Assembly (NCBI GenBank): GCA_036925085.1
Contig: JAUPFP010000132.1
Coordinates: forward strand, 1-64,000
Length of the DNA stretch: 64,000 bases
Direction of reading: 5' to 3'
Source of the DNA: Brachycybe producta
Lineage: Eukaryota; Arthropoda; Diplopoda; Playtdesmida; Andrognathidae
The notes beneath the pieces were generated by a model that had not been told where the DNA came from, made no database searches, and saw nothing but the letters and a program-made list of their open reading frames with translations. The translations under genes and the position numbers were made by a program. Shown here one piece after another: positions 9,592 to 19,420 of this stretch (position 1 is its first letter; each line of letters opens with the position of its first letter).

Positions 9592-12530
9592 GCTCACCAC
9601 GGAGAAGGAGAAGGAGGAAGGCGACGGGAGTGGCCAACGGTCCCCCTCCCTCAGCCCGCTGCATCCGGGGGATGCAAGGCTGTTGGAGTCGGGATCGGAG
9701 GGCTCCCCATCATCTGGCGGACCGGAAACGGCTGACGCCACCGTGGGGTCTGTTGATTCCCCGGCGGCAGAGGCTGTGGAAGGTCCGGGATCTGCCCCGT
9801 CGACTCCGACCGGTGTCGGAGCCTTCTGGGGCAGGTACCTGCAGTCGTGGGGACCAGGGATACGGCTGCTACCACCGTTCAGTCGGTGGCAGCGGTAGAT
9901 TCCCCGGTTGGCAAGCCTGCAGAAGCGGGTGTTGATGGTGGGAAAGCGGCTACCGGTGTGGTAACCGCTAGTACCCCGGAACCCGGGTCTCCATCTGTTC
10001 GGGACCTCCTAGATTGGTCTAGGGTGGTCGAGGACAGTGAGGACGTCTCCTTGGGAGCGTCCTTAGTCATTGACACGGAGATGGAGGTCGAAACCACCGT
10101 TGATTCGGTGGTGGACGCCTCAAGGCAGTGGCGGAGCCGCAACGCCTCTTCAGAGGGCTCTTCGAAGTCTGACGGGAGTAGTTCGGCCTCCGAGGGTAAA
10201 CCGTCTGGGACGGGATCCCCCGGAGTTCTTCCCGCCGATCTAATGTCTTTGGAGGCCGTGGCTGTGTCCTTGGCCGAAGAGGAAGACTGCTTGGATCGGT
10301 TGGATGAAGCTAGACGGGACATGGTCCAGGAAGGTGGCTTCCTGGTCGGGGACCATCGATGCTTCGTCGGGGAGTTTCCAACCGTGCAGGTGAGGAAGGA
10401 CGGTGCAAAGAAGTGCAAGAAAAAGTCCGGAGCCGCACGGATCACTGCCAGAGCCAAGGCTCTCGCAGAGAGAGAGGCGATGCTCGAAGCCAAGGAGGAG
10501 GCATTGAAGAAGTTCACGCCTGCTGTGGGGCTTCGAGCAGAGACTCTCGCCCGCCCTGAAGGTTGTCCAGGGGCTGCTTGGCCAGAGAAGCCGGCTGCTG
10601 GATCGGGTCCGCCCGAGGCAGTAGCTGGCCCCTCCGGCTGGTGGTCGGACAACCGGGGTCGGACCGGCGAGCGGAGAAGAAGGCTACTCAGCCTCCAGTA
10701 CCCGCTCCCGGTAAAACGGGGAAATCTGTGAGTGGTGGTGGTGGTAAGGAACAAAAGAGGTCCCGCCCTCACACCCCACCAGTGGCTGAACGCTCTCGAG
10801 GCAAGAAGGCCAGGTCCTCCGGTCGAGGAAAGGCCTCCGAACCTCGGAAGCCCGAGAGCTTAGAGGATAAGCTCAAACGGCTTCAAGCTCAAGCAGCGAG
10901 CCTGCACCGATAGATCGCTTGTGCGGTCGGTGCAGGAGAGCGGCAGGAGTTTGAGCGCCGGGCTGCGGAGTTCCCTCCCCTGCAGGGAATGCCCGCCCGG
11001 AGCCCGCTCAAAACAGGGGAACCTCCTGTCGGTCGTGGCGTCCCGCCGATTGCGAGTGCCACGACCATCGCTGGCCAGAAGCGAATCGCCGAGAGGGAGG
11101 CGATGCAGGCTTCCAGTGCACCAGCCCATGGTGCGGAAGCCAAAGCGACTGGTGGCAAGAGTCAGCCGACTCTTGCACCGAAGGAGAAGTCTCTCCTTCG
11201 GGATGGTCGAGGAAGATTTGTTTCCGGACAGTCCTCCTCGACTGTCACTTCGGCTAAGGGCACTTCTACGAAGAAGAGTACGGCTCCGGCCGGAAAACCT
11301 TCGAAGAAGGAGTCCGAGAAGGCGAAGGGGGCTAACCACCCGCCTAAGCCTGATCGGCCCAGTAAGTCGTCGGGGTCAGTTAGGTCTGACCCGACGCATG
11401 GTCAACCTTCCTCTCACGGGAAGAAAAAGAAAAAGAAGAAGGACCATAAAAGGTCCAAGCGTGAGAGGAAGGGGAGTCCGACACCCTCCAGTAGTAGGCG
11501 CCAGGGAGCCGAAACTGGAGGCGTCGTGGCGGAAAAGGAGGAGTCCCGGCGCGCTCAGGCAAGCACGCCGGCCGGGAGTCAACCGGTCCATACCCGTCCC
11601 GTTGAGGCGGTGCGGATGGATGGTAGGTCGATGCGCGACGTTTTGGTCGGCACGCCTCCATCCTCCCCGAAGGTTGATGCGGTCTCGAGCCTGCGGGTTC
11701 GAGCAGTGGGAACCCTGCACCGTGTGACTTTGCCCTCACCTAAGGGCGAAGGAACCTCGGTTGCAGGAGTTAGTGTTCCCACTAAACGTGGCCCCGTGAC
11801 CCCCAGTGGGGGTACATCCTTCTCTCCGGTCCATGGCGGCGGGGTATTCGATACCCTAGGACCTGAAACGTCAACCTCCCCTAGGCCTGAGGCTGAGGGA
11901 CGGCGTATTGGCGCATTGCCCCCGTATTCAGATGCAGAGGTGTATCTGAATAACCGGCTTGGTCTCTGGCAGGACCAGCCGGGAATGGAGGGTTGCCAAT
12001 ACCACGGCTACTATCGTCTGGATAAGCCACTTCCAGAGCCATGGGTAGCAAAGCTACCGCCGTACAACATGCGCCATGTGGTGGCGTTTGGTTGTGGAGG
12101 TTTTCCGGTTGTTATGGTCGTGAATCCGGTCCAGCAAACGTTTGCTATTTTGGATGTGGTGGGAATAGATGCCGGGATAGTTCGTCTAGCCCGGCGTGCA
12201 GCCCCATTCATCCAACGTTTGCTGGGATGCGACCTAGGAGGTATGGCGGGACAGTTTATAACTGAGCCTCTACCAGGGTGCGAGACCGAGCCCGCGGTCG
12301 CCCTGGTGGACCTCCTAACAAGTCGGACGCTTCACACGCATCCGCAACTCCAGGATATTCCTTTCGAGGAATTCCGAGCCCTGGAGGAAAGCCGTCTTAG
12401 GGGGACGGTCTTCGATACTGGTTTTGGGTGGCGTAACACCCAGATGTGCTTGTGGTGGGCACGTCGGTGGGCTGCGGAGTGGATGGGCTCCACTTTCGCG
12501 ACACCGCCAGAGAAGCCGTCCGGTACCTAA
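9592..12530 (+). pseudogene. Extra 3' ORF of the gypsy element, function unknown (frameshifted copy)
   Basis: Coding texture runs in three successive frames: one to about 9860, the next from 9847 to about 10660, and the third from about 10640 to the TAA at 12528-12530, with a single TAG at 10911-10913. It therefore looks like one protein of roughly 980 codons broken by two frameshifts and one stop. The N-terminal part is Ser/Pro/acidic. A short charged coiled-coil-like helix (repeats of AEREAM, about 10440-10510) follows, then Lys-rich clusters with KKKKKK near 11425, resembling nuclear localisation signals. From about 11910 there is a compact C-terminal domain of some 200 residues rich in Trp, Pro and Gly (motifs NNRLGLWQDQPG, HVVAFGCGGFP). 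I see no signal peptide or membrane anchor in this part, so it does not look like an envelope. I do not recognise the family. Confidence 0.75.
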
Positions 12531-12588
12531 GAAGGTCAGGTTCGGGGAGCAATCCTGGCTGGCTTGACTGACCTGTTCCCGAGACGGA

Positions 12589-12607
12589 ACAGGGAAGTTG
12601 AGAGGAT
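12589..12607 (+). promoter_or_regulatory. Polypurine tract before the 3' LTR
   Basis: The purine-rich stretch acagggaagttgagaggat sits directly against the 3' LTR start, the usual plus-strand primer position. It is interrupted by TT, so it is a weak example. Confidence 0.55.
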
Positions 12608-13358
12608 TGTGGCAACCTGGTCTGCTCAATTTTTAAATTTGATTGAGCAGACGAATTTCCCTATGGTGGTCTGCCTGACAGCTACAGTAGGCTGTTGGGA
12701 CGGACGCCATTTTGGTGCCAGCAGACCTCTCACCATGAAGTCTATGGGTGAGAGGTCAGAAGTGACCTCTGTCCCCTCCAGGTGGAGTTGCCTGGAGGTT
12801 TCCTGTGGCCTAGTCAACCACAGGATCTGGGCAGTTGGTTGTAGGCTTTGGTCAAGGTAGACCTCCACTGGCCAGCTTCTGGTTCTTCTTTGTTTACCTC
12901 TTGGCCATTAGGCCTTTGTGTATATATTTATGGGGGCTTGGCTGGTAGAAGTTTACCAGCCAAGTTGTGTAAATATTATTACTGCCATCATTTTCATCTT
13001 AATACGTCGTAAGTGAATAAATCACTTTATATCATCTTACCTCATGTGTCTGTGTCTTTTCTTGGGGAGTACCGCGAGGGGGGGTGGGTTTCTGGTTGGG
13101 GAAACTCCACCGTCCTACTTCCGACTTGTTTCGGCCGGTCCTCGTGTCGGCTCGCGGTAGATTCTCGGCGTGGCGGCGTGGTCTTTCGTCGTGTCCGTCG
13201 GGCGTGGCTCCTGGAGCCGACACAACTCAAGGAGCACCGTGCAGGAGACGGCTACGGGTACGGTCCCGTCCCCGTGAGGAGCCGGTTGAGCGGTAAGTTT
13301 TACTCCGTTTTTGGGTTGAACTTACTGGGGTATTGTGACGGTCCGGCGGGACGTTACA
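12608..13358 (+). repeat. 3' LTR of the gypsy element (751 bp)
   Basis: It matches the 5' LTR from TGTGGCAACC to GACGTTACA. Compared with the 5' copy it carries a different segment near 12852-12895 and lacks about 25 bp after 13158. Its AATAAA is at 13016-13021. It is followed directly by satellite beginning AAAG. Confidence 0.95.
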
Positions 13359-14625
13359 AAAGGAAGGACGAAAAGAAGGACGAAAGGACGAAAGGAAGGA
13401 CGAAAGGAAGGACGAAAGGACGAAAGAAAGGACGAAAGGAAGGACGGAAGGACGAAAGGAAGGACGGAAGGACGAAAGGAAGGACGGAAGGACGGAAGGA
13501 CGAAAGGAAGGACGGAAGGACGAAAGGAAGGACGGAAGGAAGGAAGGAAGGACGGAAGGACCGAAGGAAGGACGGAAGGACGGAAGGACGGAAGGACGAA
13601 AGGACGAAAAGAAGGACGAAATGACGAAAGGATCAAAGGACCAAAGGAAGAAAGGATCAAAGGAAGAAAGGATCAAAGGAAGAAAGGATCAAAGGAAGAA
13701 AGGATCAAAGGAAGAAAGGATCAAAGGAAGAAACGATCAAAGGAAGAAAGAATCAAAGGAAGAAAGGAAGAAAGGATCAAAGGATCAAAGGATGAAAGAT
13801 GAAAGAATGAAAAAGGATGAAGGATGAAATGATGAAAAGATGAAGGATGAAAGATGAAAAGATGAAGGATGAAAAAATCAAAGGATGAAAGAATGAAGGA
13901 AGGATGAAAGATGAAAAGATGAAAAAATGAAAAGATGAAAGGATAAAAGATGAGGAATGAATGGAAAAAATGAAAGTTGAAAAGATGAAAAGATGAAAGA
14001 ATGAAGGATGAAAGGATGAAAAGATGAAGGTTGAAAAGATGAAAGTTGAGAATATGAAAAGATGAAGGTTGAAAAGATGAAAGGATGAAAGGATGAAAAG
14101 ATAAAATAATGAAGGATGAAAGAATGAAAGGATGAAAGGATGAAAAATGAAAGGATGATAGAATGAAGGATGAAGGGTGAATGATGAAGAATGAAAGGAT
14201 GAAGGATAAAAGGATGAAAAGATGAAGGATGAAAAGATGAAAGGATGAAAAGATGAAAGGATGAAAAGATGAAAAGATGAAAGGATTAAAGGATGAAAAG
14301 ATGAGAAAGGATGAAAGGATGAAGGATAAAAAGATGTAGGATGATAAGATGAATGGATGAATGGATGAAAAATGAAAACATAAAAAGATGAAGGATTGAT
14401 GATAAACAATGAAAAAATGAAGGATGAAAATATGAAAGGATGAAGGATGAAGGATTGACGATAAAGGATGAAAGGATGAAGAATGAAGGCTGAAAGGATG
14501 AAGGCTGAAAGGATGAAGGCTGAAAAGATGAAGAATAAAAAGATAAAAGGATGAATGGATGAAGAATGAAAGGATGAAAAGATGAAAGGGTGAAAAAATG
14601 AAAGGATGAAAGGATAAATAACCTT
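13359..14625. repeat. Purine-rich satellite, right block, grading from decamers to looser GATGAAAG units
   Basis: The first 250 bp are clean ggacgaaagg-type units like 1-794. From about 13630 the units become gatcaaaggaagaaag, and from about 13790 gatgaaaagatgaagg, increasingly AT-rich. This looks like progressive decay or a second subfamily of the array. No gene is called. Confidence 0.93.
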
Positions 14626-14626
14626 G

Positions 14627-14628
<2 letters not shown>

Positions 14629-14658
<30 letters not shown>

Positions 14659-14662
14659 TATA
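14629..14662. repeat. (TA)n microsatellite
   Basis: An almost uninterrupted run of TA dinucleotides marks the junction between the purine satellite and the next inverted array. Confidence 0.9.
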
Positions 14663-14671
14663 TTTTTTATA

Positions 14672-15178
14672 AATGACCTTGAGTTGACCTTAAGTCACCT
14701 TAAAATGACATTGAAAATTTTTTCTTCAAAAATGACCTTGAAATGATCTTGAGTGACATTGAAACGACCTTGAAAAAATATTTTTTTCAGAAATGACATT
14801 GAGTGACCTTGAAATGACCTATAAAAATATATTTTTTTCAAAAATGACTGAATTTGTTCAAAAATGTTAAATGATCTTGAATGACCTTGAAAAATATTTT
14901 TTTCAAAAATGAACTTGAGTTTTTCAATGTCATTTTTTTAAAAAAACCCTATTTTCAAGGTCACTCAAGGTAATTTATGAAAAAAATCCGTCATTTTTTT
15001 TAAAAAAAATAAAAGGGTCATTTTAAGGTCATTTTTTGAAAAAAAAATATTTTTCAGTCACTTAAGGTCATTTTTCCAAAAAAAATTCAAGATCATTTCA
15101 AGGAGACTCAAGGTCATTTTTGAAAAAAAAATGCAAGGTCATTTCAAGGTAACTCAAAATCATTTCAAGGTATGGGTG
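14672..15178. repeat. Head-to-head arrays of a tgaccttga motif
   Basis: From 14672 to about 14920 the sequence repeats aatgaccttga with T-rich linkers. From about 14925 to 15178 the same motif appears in reverse complement (tcaaggtcatt). The two half-arrays form a degenerate inverted repeat of about 250 bp per arm. No gene is visible. Confidence 0.75.
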
Positions 15179-15216
15179 GTGGCATTGTTAAGGGCCTCCA
15201 GAATGCCATGCCAAGT

Positions 15217-15310
15217 AGTGAGGTCGTCCATCTTCCAAGTTGATTTGGGGGTTTGGTTGATTTCGGTCAACCAAATCCCCAAATCAACTTGGGAGATGGA
15301 CGACCTCACT
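15217..15310. repeat. Palindrome with arms of about 43 bp
   Basis: The segment starting agtgaggtcgtccatc at 15217 is matched by its reverse complement ending at 15310, with a short spacer around 15255-15270 and one or two mismatches. It is a strong potential hairpin in otherwise ordinary sequence. Confidence 0.85.
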
Positions 15311-16494
15311 GTCGTGATTGGTATTTACAGCAGGTGGCTCCGAACCGGGGGCATTAGTGCCAAGGCCCGTGTCAGAGGCCTCCCTTGTGAGATCGTAAGT
15401 CGGGTACGCGTGCTGGTGTTCTACATGCTCATAGTTTCTATAGCGCGGTACATAGTACTCATGCTCTTCAGGTCAAACGTATTGACCTGATGCATGTCGT
15501 CTGTAGGATAGATCGTAGTGCAGCTCGTACTGCTCTCGGTAACCAACCGAGTGCGGCAAAGAGCTGTCCGATTTGCTACAATATCTGATGTCATGGTTGT
15601 TGAAGTGTTGTAGTACATGGAGTTGGTAGTGGTAGCACAGACGGTGAATTGGTGATATTGTGGTTGGCCACAAGGTGGGCAACTTGTATTTTCAACTGGT
15701 TAAGTTGTTGCATGATTGTATTTAATTTGCAGCCATCACATGGCTGCGATAGTGCGACGTAGTGTAATGGCTGGGATCGTTGGAATTGGTATTGCTGAAG
15801 GTATGATGGGTAGTATACCAGCAGTGGTAACTGCTATAGAGTGATTGTATAAGGTGTGGGCCATGCACTGTGAAGTTGGTTGGTGCACATCATCACTAAT
15901 AGTGGCACCAAGTTGTGAGGTCCACGAGGTGCCTGGCAGAGTAGTCAGGTCCATGGCAGGTCCATTTGGGACAGCCATGTGTGATGATTAGGGCTAGGAT
16001 GTTGATGATATTTCATCTTTTTTCTGAAAGGTCTGACGCAATGCTAAATAACACACAAATATGATTCTTTTCATACAGATTCCAAAAATGTAATTTTTGT
16101 TTTGCATTTTTTTGCATTTTTTGGGTTTTGAGAAATTGTTTGCATTTTTTAGGCATTTTTTCTATTTTTAGGACATTTTTTAAATTTTAGGTTTTCTCCT
16201 CCTCTCCATTAAATATCAGACATTTCAAAACAGATAGGGTTAAAATGGATGAATAACTCCATTGAACAATATTATAAAACTAGTTTCTTTTAGGTGAAAT
16301 AGATGGCATTATGGTCACAGTCAAAGTACAAAGAACATCTTCCATATATGGTAAAAAGGTGTGATAGTATTGAACTGATTTTAATTACATTCTTAGCTTT
16401 TGGGAACATTTTTATCTGCATTTGCTTGGCAATTCTCTTTAACCTTGATAAAATGCCGAAATCAAAACCATCTACAGCAGGACACTTAAGCCTA
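15311..16494. other. No gene recognised; moderately AT-rich spacer
   Basis: Only short reading frames occur on both strands, without recognisable motifs. Some words recur loosely near 15470-15980. T-rich runs (ttttttgcatttttt) lie at 16085-16200. The last 200 bp lead directly into the outer end of the foldback element. Confidence 0.5.
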
Positions 16495-16654
16495 GTACAC
16501 ACAGGAATTCTTTGTTGCGATACATTGTTGCGGGACTGCTCCGATTCAATGTTGCAGGGCAGAATCTCAACTGACGCAATTCAGACCCGCAACATTGTTC
16601 CGTGTCCACACCTACACTCAGTGTTTCTTTCTCCTTCTTGCTTTCACCATGTAA

Positions 16655-16831
16655 ATATCACCAGCGGAAGTGGCCCTTGCAATATGGGCCTACACGATGA
16701 TTTATAAAGAGGGGCAAATAAAGCAGAAATGGTGGTGGGCACACAAGCTCTTCTCAGCTGAGAGCACATTTGGTTTAAACCTTTTGGACAACCTGAAACA
16801 CAGTTACACAATTTATGCAAAATTTGTTTAA
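16655..16831 (+). pseudogene. Harbinger (HARBI1-like) transposase N-terminal remnant
   Basis: A 58-codon frame ending in TAA reads through AEVALAIWAY, a Lys-rich stretch, KWWWAHKL, and a Phe-Gly-Leu-Asn-Leu-Leu-Asp-Asn-Leu segment. Harbinger/HARBI1-type nucleases commonly start with a helix followed by an R-R-W-W-V-H/R-P motif and a G-x-(F/Y)-x-x-L-x-x-(E/D)-L helix. The resemblance is by eye and short. No catalytic core was found nearby, so this is at most a dead fragment. Confidence 0.4.
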
Positions 16832-16840
16832 CAGTATTTT

Positions 16841-16911
16841 CAGTGGTCCGCATCTTTTTTTAAGTCTGGTACTATAGTCTATAGACTTAAAAAAAGATGT
16901 GGACCACTGAG
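16841..16911. repeat. Palindrome, arms of about 28 bp
   Basis: cagtggtccgcatcttttttt (first arm, from 16841) pairs with its near-perfect reverse complement ending at 16911 around a spacer of about 15 bp. It is immediately followed by the next palindrome. Confidence 0.85.
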
Positions 16912-16921
16912 AAAGACTCAA

Positions 16922-16980
16922 AAAGCTCAGTTTGCTTTTAATTATTAAAGACGTCTTTAATAATTAAAAGCAAACTGAGC
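16922..16980. repeat. Near-perfect spacerless palindrome centred on GACGTC
   Basis: The 29-bp arm beginning gctcagtttgctttt runs into its exact reverse complement at the centre, gac|gtc, with no spacer. Spacerless palindromes of this length are usually unstable in DNA, so it may be young or an assembly-sensitive spot. Confidence 0.85.
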
Positions 16981-18479
16981 CATTTGAGTCTTTGTTTATA
17001 TTTCAAAAGATGTCAATACCATGAAATGTCCCGCAACAATGTTGAAATGTTTCCCATTTCGATGGGGCTCAAAAAACATGAATCTGAGCGGGTCAGACTA
17101 AAACACGGAAACGGATGGAAACTGACGGAAATGCGCGGAAAAATAAATATTAGGCCACTATAGGCAATACAAGGCACGGGAAAGCAAGGAAAACACATAC
17201 AAACACACAGAAAACACATTCAAACACACGGAAAAGCACGGAAACACATACAAACACACGGAAAAGCGCGGAAAACAATTACAAACACACGGAAAACACA
17301 TACAAACACACGGAAAACACATACAAACACACGGAAAACACATTCAAACACACGGAAAAGCGCGGAAAACAATACCAAACACACGGAAAAGCACGGAAAA
17401 CAATACCAAACACACGGAAAAGTGCGGAAAACAATTACAAACACACGGAAAAGCGCGGAAAACAATTACAAACACGAAAAAGCGCGTAAAACACATACAA
17501 ACACGGAAAAGCACGGGAAAAATTACAAACACACGGAAAAGCACGGAAAACACATACAAACACACGGAAAAGCACGGAAAACGATTACAAACACACGGAA
17601 AAGCACGGAAAACGATTACAAACACACGGAAAAGCGCGGAAAACAATTACAAACACACGAAAAAGCGCGTAAAACACATACAAACACGGAAAAGGCACGG
17701 GAAAAATTACAAACACACGGAAAAGCACGGAAAACACATACAAACACACGGAAAAGCACGGGAAAACGATTACAAACACACGGAAAAGCACGGAAAACGA
17801 TTACAAACACACGGAAAAGTGCGGAAAACAATTACAAACACGGAAAAGCACGGAAAACAATTACAAACATGGAAAACTGCAGAAAACACATAAAACGGAA
17901 AACAATTAAAACACACGGAAAAGCGCGGAAAACAATTACAAACACACGGAAAAGCACGGAAAACGATTACAAACACACGGAAAAGCACGGGAAAAATTAC
18001 AAACACACGGAAAAGCACGGAAAACACATACAAACACACGAAAAAGCACGGAAAACGATTACAAACACACGAAAAAGCACGGAAAACGATTACAAACACA
18101 CGAAAAAGCACGGAAAACGATTACAAACACACGGAAAAGCGCAGAAAACAATTACAAACACGGAAAAGCACGGAAAACAATTACAAACACGGAAAAGCAC
18201 GGAAAACAATTACAAACACGGAAAACTGCGAAAACACATAAAACGGAAAACAATTAAAACACACGGAAAAGCGCGGAAAACAATTACAAACACACGGAAA
18301 AGCACGGAAAACAATTACAAACACGGAAAAGCGCAGAAAACAATTACAAACACACGGAAAAGCGTGGAAAACAATTACAAACACACGGAAAAGCACGGAA
18401 AACAATTACAAACACACGGAAAAGCGCGGAAAAAAAATACAAACACACGAAAAAAGCGCGGAAAAAAATTACAAACACA

Positions 18480-19420
18480 CGGAAAACACATACAAACACT
18501 TGGAAAAGCGCGTAAAACACATACAAACGTACGGAAAAGCGCGGGAAAAATTACAAACACACGGAAAAGCACGGAAAACACATACAAACACACGGAAAAG
18601 CACGGAAGACGATTACAAACACACAGAAAAGCGCGGAAAACAATTACAAATACGGAAAAGCACGGAAAACAATTACTAACACACGGAAAACAATTACAAA
18701 CACGGAAAAGTGCGGAAAACACATACAAATGTGCGGAAAACAATTAAAAACACATGGAAAAGCACGGAAAACACATACAAACACACGGAAAAGTGCGGAA
18801 AACACATACAAATGCACGGAAAACAATTAAAAACACATGGAAAAGCACAGAAAACAATTACAAACACACGGAAAAGCGTGGAAAACAATTACAAACACAC
18901 GAAAAAGCGCGGAAAAAAATTACAAACACACGGAAAACACATACAAACACACGGAAAACACATACAAACACTTGGAAAAGCGCGTAAAACACATACAAAC
19001 GTACGGAAAAGCGCGGGAAAAATTACAAACACACGGAAAAGCACGGAAAACACATACAAACACACGGAAAAGCACGGAAGACGATTACAAACACACAGAA
19101 AAGCGCGGAAAACAATTACAAATACGGAAAAGCACGGAAAACAATTACTAACACACGGAAAACAATTACAAACACGGAAAAGTGCGGAAAACACATACAA
19201 ATGTGCGGAAAACAATTAAAAACACATGGAAAAGCACGGAAAACACATACAAACACACGGAAAAGTGCGGAAAACACATACAAATGCACGGAAAACAATT
19301 AAAAACACATGGAAAAGCACAGAAAACAATTACAAACACACGGAAAAGCGTGGAAAACAATTACAAACACACGGAAAAGCGTGGAAAACAATTACAAACA
19401 CACGGAAAAGCGCGGAAAAC
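18480..19420. repeat. 472-bp higher-order duplication inside the left arm
   Basis: A block of about 15 minisatellite units, including its private variants (lone acacttgg unit, aatacgg unit, actaacac unit), recurs 472 bp later. For example, the segment at 18644-18826 is repeated at 19116-19298. It shows recent unequal exchange or replication slippage of multi-unit blocks. Confidence 0.85.

Larger units (their letters stand above)
795..13358 (+). mobile_element. Ty3/gypsy LTR retrotransposon, about 12.6 kb, degenerate, with an extra 3' ORF
   Basis: Two near-identical LTRs (795-1554 and 12608-13358) begin TGTG and end TTACA, and are flanked by AAAG on both sides (791-794, 13359-13362), a plausible 4-bp target duplication. 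Between them are a primer-binding site two bases after the 5' LTR, a long hairpin-rich leader, gag with a CCHC zinc knuckle, a gag-pol frameshift site, pol in the order protease-RT-RNase H-integrase (the Ty3/gypsy order), an additional long ORF region, and a purine-rich tract at the 3' LTR. Several frameshifts and stops mean this copy is not autonomous. The LTRs differ by two substantial indels, so the insertion is not very recent. At 12.6 kb it is large for a gypsy element without a recognisable envelope. Confidence 0.95.
16606..17025. mobile_element. Insertion in the outer left arm, with Harbinger-like remnant and two palindromes
   Basis: The right arm has no counterpart of this segment. 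The word cccgcaaca(a/t)tgtt flanks it on both sides (about 16590 and 17029). It contains a transposase-like coding remnant and two palindromes at 16841-16911 and 16922-16980. Either a Harbinger-type element was broken by the foldback, or this is a separate later insertion. Confidence 0.55.

Noticed and set aside
9592-12530. Envelope gene of an errantivirus-type element
   Set aside because: No signal peptide, glycoprotein cysteine pattern or C-terminal membrane anchor is visible. The low-complexity basic regions suggest a nucleic-acid-related role instead.
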